A stretch of DNA of 64,000 nucleotides from Candidatus Anaerobutyricum avicola (GTDB lineage: Bacteria > Bacillota > Clostridia > Lachnospirales > Lachnospiraceae). Shown here in pieces: positions 61,940 to 64,000 of the stretch (the stretch's first letter is position 1; each line of letters begins with the position of its first letter). The position numbers and the translations under genes were made by a program. The DNA is taken from assembly GCA_019113845.1 (NCBI GenBank), contig DXGQ01000046.1, positions 1-64,000 on the forward strand. Direction: 5' to 3'. The notes beneath the pieces were generated by a model that did no database searches, was not told the DNA's origin, and was given only the letters and a program-made list of their open reading frames with translations.

Positions 61940-63362
61940 GATGAAAAATGTATTATTTATCTCTCTTGGCTGTGACAAGAACCTGGTGGACAGCGAGAAG
62001 ATGCTGGGGCTTTTAAGTGAAGCCGGCTATACCATCGTGGAGGAAGAGGAACAGGCGGATGCCATTGTCATCAATACCTGCTGTTTTATCCACGATGCCA
62101 AGGAGGAGAGTATCGAGACGATCATCGAGATGGCTTCCTGGAAAGAAAAAGGCCGGGTACGGGCGCTCGTCATTACGGGATGTCTTGCCGAGAGATACAA
62201 AGAGGAGATTGGAGAGGAACTTCCGGAGGTGGACGCTGTCATCGGAACGACCGGTTACACCGAGATCGTGAAGGTGCTGGACAGTCTTCTGGGGGAGACG
62301 GGCGCAGCGGAAGTGTCAGAAGAAAATGTACCGGCAGACGAGGCTAACGGAGCCGGTCCGGCGCAGACACATACTCTGATCTTCTGTCCGTCCATTGATC
62401 TTCTCCCTCCGTCCCTGCCGGATAAGCGGATGGTGACGACAGGTTCCTATACAGCCTATCTGAAGATCGCGGAGGGCTGTAACAAGCATTGCAGCTATTG
62501 CGTGATCCCGTCTGTCCGGGGACGGTACCGGAGTTTTCCGATGGAAGACCTGGTGGAAGAAGCCGGGCGGCTGGTAGACGGCGGCGCAAAGGAACTGATC
62601 CTTGTCGCGCAGGAGACGACAGTTTACGGTGTGGATCTGTATGGACAGAAGATGCTGCCGGAGCTTCTGCGAAGACTCTGCAGACTGGAAGGACTGGCCT
62701 GGATCCGGGTTCTCTACTGTTATCCGGAGGAGATCACAGAGGAACTGATCCAGGTGATGAAGGAAGAAGAGAAGATCTGTCACTATCTGGATATTCCGAT
62801 CCAGCACAGTGAGGATGCTGTCCTGAAGCAGATGGGAAGAAAAACAGACCGGGCGGAACTCACCGCCCTGATCGGTAAGCTTCGGGCGGAGATTCCGGAC
62901 ATTACCCTGCGCACGACGCTGATCACTGGTTTTCCCGGCGAGACCGAAGAAGACTTTGCCCGCATGACTGATTTTGTGGAGCAGATGCGGTTTGACCGTC
63001 TGGGTGTTTTCACCTATTCCCCGGAGGAGGGGACAAGAGCGGCTGCCATGGACGGACAGATCGCCGAGGAAGTGAAAGAGGAGCGCCGCGACCGTATCAT
63101 GGAACTGCAGCAGGCTATCTGCGCAGAAGAGGCGGCCGGCAGAGTGGGCAGTGAGATGTCCGTTTTGATAGAAGGGTATTTGTACGAAGAAGATATTTAT
63201 GTGGGGAGAACCTATATGGATGCGCCGAAGGTGGACGGAAATGTCTTTGTCCGGGCGGAGGAAGAACTGATTTCCGGGGACATCGTGCCGGTGCGGATTA
63301 CGGGTGCGAGCGAATATGATTTGATGGGAGATGTTATTTATGAAGATGAATTTACCGAATAA
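61932..63362 (+). CDS. rimO: Ribosomal protein S12 methylthiotransferase
   Basis: A 476-residue radical S-adenosylmethionine enzyme adding a methylthio group to an aspartate of ribosomal protein S12. The N-terminal domain has cysteines in SLGCDKNLVDSE, NTCCFI and TGCLAERY for one cluster; the radical SAM motif is EGCNKHCSYCVIP; a TRAM domain ends the protein. Between the first two domains is an unusually long loop of about 45 residues (from GETGAAEVSEENVP). It overlaps folD and pgsA. Confidence 0.95.
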   Translation: MSKMKNVLFISLGCDKNLVDSEKMLGLLSEAGYTIVEEEEQADAIVINTCCFIHDAKEESIETIIEMASWKEKGRVRALVITGCLAERYKEEIGEELPEVDAVIGTTGYTEIVKVLDSLLGETGAAEVSEENVPADEANGAGPAQTHTLIFCPSIDLLPPSLPDKRMVTTGSYTAYLKIAEGCNKHCSYCVIPSVRGRYRSFPMEDLVEEAGRLVDGGAKELILVAQETTVYGVDLYGQKMLPELLRRLCRLEGLAWIRVLYCYPEEITEELIQVMKEEEKICHYLDIPIQHSEDAVLKQMGRKTDRAELTALIGKLRAEIPDITLRTTLITGFPGETEEDFARMTDFVEQMRFDRLGVFTYSPEEGTRAAAMDGQIAEEVKEERRDRIMELQQAICAEEAAGRVGSEMSVLIEGYLYEEDIYVGRTYMDAPKVDGNVFVRAEEELISGDIVPVRITGASEYDLMGDVIYEDEFTE

Positions 63363-63909
63363 GCTGACGATACTGCGAATGATACTGGTACCGTTTTTTG
63401 TATTTTTTATGCTGGTGGACTCCTCGGTCGTGCCGCATGGATACGCCAAATGGATCGCGCTGGTGTTATTCTGTGTGGCGAGCATCACGGATTTTCTGGA
63501 CGGACAGATCGCCAGAAGAAATAATCTCGTGACCAATTTCGGAAAGTTTATGGATCCTCTGGCAGATAAGATTCTGACCTGTTCTGCATTTATCTGCCTT
63601 ATCGTGACAAGACCGGAAAGTATGCCGGCCTGGATTGTCATCATTATCATTGCCAGAGAGTTTGTCATCAGCGGATTCCGTCTCGTGGCCAGCGACAAAG
63701 GTGTTGTGATCGCTGCCAGCTATTGGGGAAAGTTCAAGACAAACTTCCAGATGTTCGCCATCATTCTGCTGATCGCGGATTTCGGCGGTCCTGTTGCCTT
63801 TGTCATTGAGCAGATTCTTGTGTACATCGCTCTTATACTGACGATCGTATCCCTGGTGGACTATCTTGCCAAAAATATTGATGTCCTGAAAGAGGGAGGA
63901 GAGGAGTAG
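63340..63909 (+). CDS. pgsA: CDP-diacylglycerol-glycerol-3-phosphate 3-phosphatidyltransferase
   Basis: About 189 residues with several membrane helices, catalysing the committed step of phosphatidylglycerol synthesis. The CDP-alcohol phosphotransferase motif D-G-x2-A-R-x8-G-x3-D-x3-D is complete in DFLDGQIARRNN and NFGKFMDPLADK. ATG at 63340 was preferred for its distance from GGGAG; 63331 and 63346 are in-frame alternatives. It overlaps the end of rimO. Confidence 0.94.
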   Translation: MKMNLPNKLTILRMILVPFFVFFMLVDSSVVPHGYAKWIALVLFCVASITDFLDGQIARRNNLVTNFGKFMDPLADKILTCSAFICLIVTRPESMPAWIVIIIIAREFVISGFRLVASDKGVVIAASYWGKFKTNFQMFAIILLIADFGGPVAFVIEQILVYIALILTIVSLVDYLAKNIDVLKEGGEE

Positions 63910-63911
63910 CC

Positions 63912-64000
63912 ATGAGTTCTGGTCGAAGAATCGTTGAGATACCGGTAGAAAAAAAGATAGAGCGCATCTTAAAGAGCAAGAAGCTGACTGTCACCACAGC
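63912..64000 (+). CDS. CinA-type amidohydrolase, start only
   Basis: The first 29 codons of a gene cut by the window edge. GAGGAG lies at the end of pgsA, and the ATG is two bases after its stop. ERILKSKKLTVTTA matches the beginning of the CinA C-terminal (nicotinamide-nucleotide amidohydrolase, PncC) domain, which continues AESCTGG in that family. cinA commonly follows pgsA in Firmicutes. Confidence 0.7.
   Translation, partial: MSSGRRIVEIPVEKKIERILKSKKLTVTT

Noticed and set aside
62316..63698. 460-codon minus-strand frame opposite rimO/pgsA
   Set aside because: It is opposite two diagnostic enzymes with intact motifs.

Overview
The window looks like chromosomal DNA of an anaerobic Firmicute of the class Clostridia, most likely a Lachnospiraceae gut bacterium. 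The support is moderate GC, strong AGGAGG ribosome binding sites, an infC-rpmI-rplT operon with an attenuated leader, a cobalamin riboswitch, an archaeal-type IMP cyclohydrolase beside a stand-alone AICAR formyltransferase, a pyrophosphate-type phosphofructokinase, glycerol dehydrogenase, and a hom - phosphoglycerate mutase-like - lysC cluster. This is inference from gene content; no 16S rRNA gene is present. No insertion sequence, prophage or CRISPR array was seen.

Layout. 1-2.1 kb: 3' half of a palindromic repeat, then a two-component system. 2.1-3.0 kb: a DUF4097 gene on the minus strand. 3.0-11.4 kb: a cobalamin riboswitch, then a seven-gene set (AstE/AspA-like deacylase, MATE exporter, complete peptide/nickel-type ABC importer). 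11.4-14.6 kb: a TagB/TagF-like glycerophosphotransferase, an HELSH-motif membrane protein and an unknown membrane-anchored protein. 14.8-17.0 kb: pta and gldA. 17.0-17.9 kb: a decayed NlpC/P60 gene and a fragment of sbcC. 18.0-22.6 kb: sbcDC. 22.8-25.4 kb: a small unknown gene, a CYTH protein, a C_GCAxxG_C_C protein and a lipoprotein. 25.6-27.7 kb: the last two steps of IMP synthesis. 27.7-28.3 kb: two large palindromic elements. 28.3-30.9 kb: aroA and tyrA on the minus strand. 30.9-34.1 kb: a branched RNA structure, an EF-G paralogue and a small HD alarmone-hydrolase-like protein. 34.4-38.7 kb: pheB, hom, a phosphoglycerate mutase-like gene and lysC (aspartate-family amino acids). 38.8-40.7 kb: a dCMP deaminase, then the initiation factor 3/L35/L20 operon. 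40.8-45.0 kb: secreted cell-wall proteins and tRNA-Leu(AAG). 45.1-50.7 kb: ABC-F ATPase, DUF1015, PPi-type phosphofructokinase and a phospholipase C-like protein. 50.8-53.6 kb: a D,D-carboxypeptidase, a PspC protein and a flavodoxin-ferredoxin protein. 53.8-56.7 kb: an HsdS-like/HsdM-like gene pair and a lipoprotein. 56.9-64 kb: ClpP-like protease, FtsK/SpoIIIE, folD, rimO, pgsA and the start of a cinA-type gene.

Most of the window is core housekeeping. The least explained parts are four. First, an intact HsdM-like protein that has lost the visible methyltransferase motifs, paired with a single-domain HsdS-like protein and with no HsdR. Second, a family of long palindromes sharing a conserved internal loop whose flanking helices change in a compensatory way between copies. 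Third, a junction-type RNA fold that ends in an intrinsic terminator before the EF-G paralogue, with a related fragment after the cobalamin riboswitch. Fourth, the B12 riboswitch's association with a peptide-type importer, a MATE protein and a deacylase. All similarity calls come from reading motifs; no database search was run.
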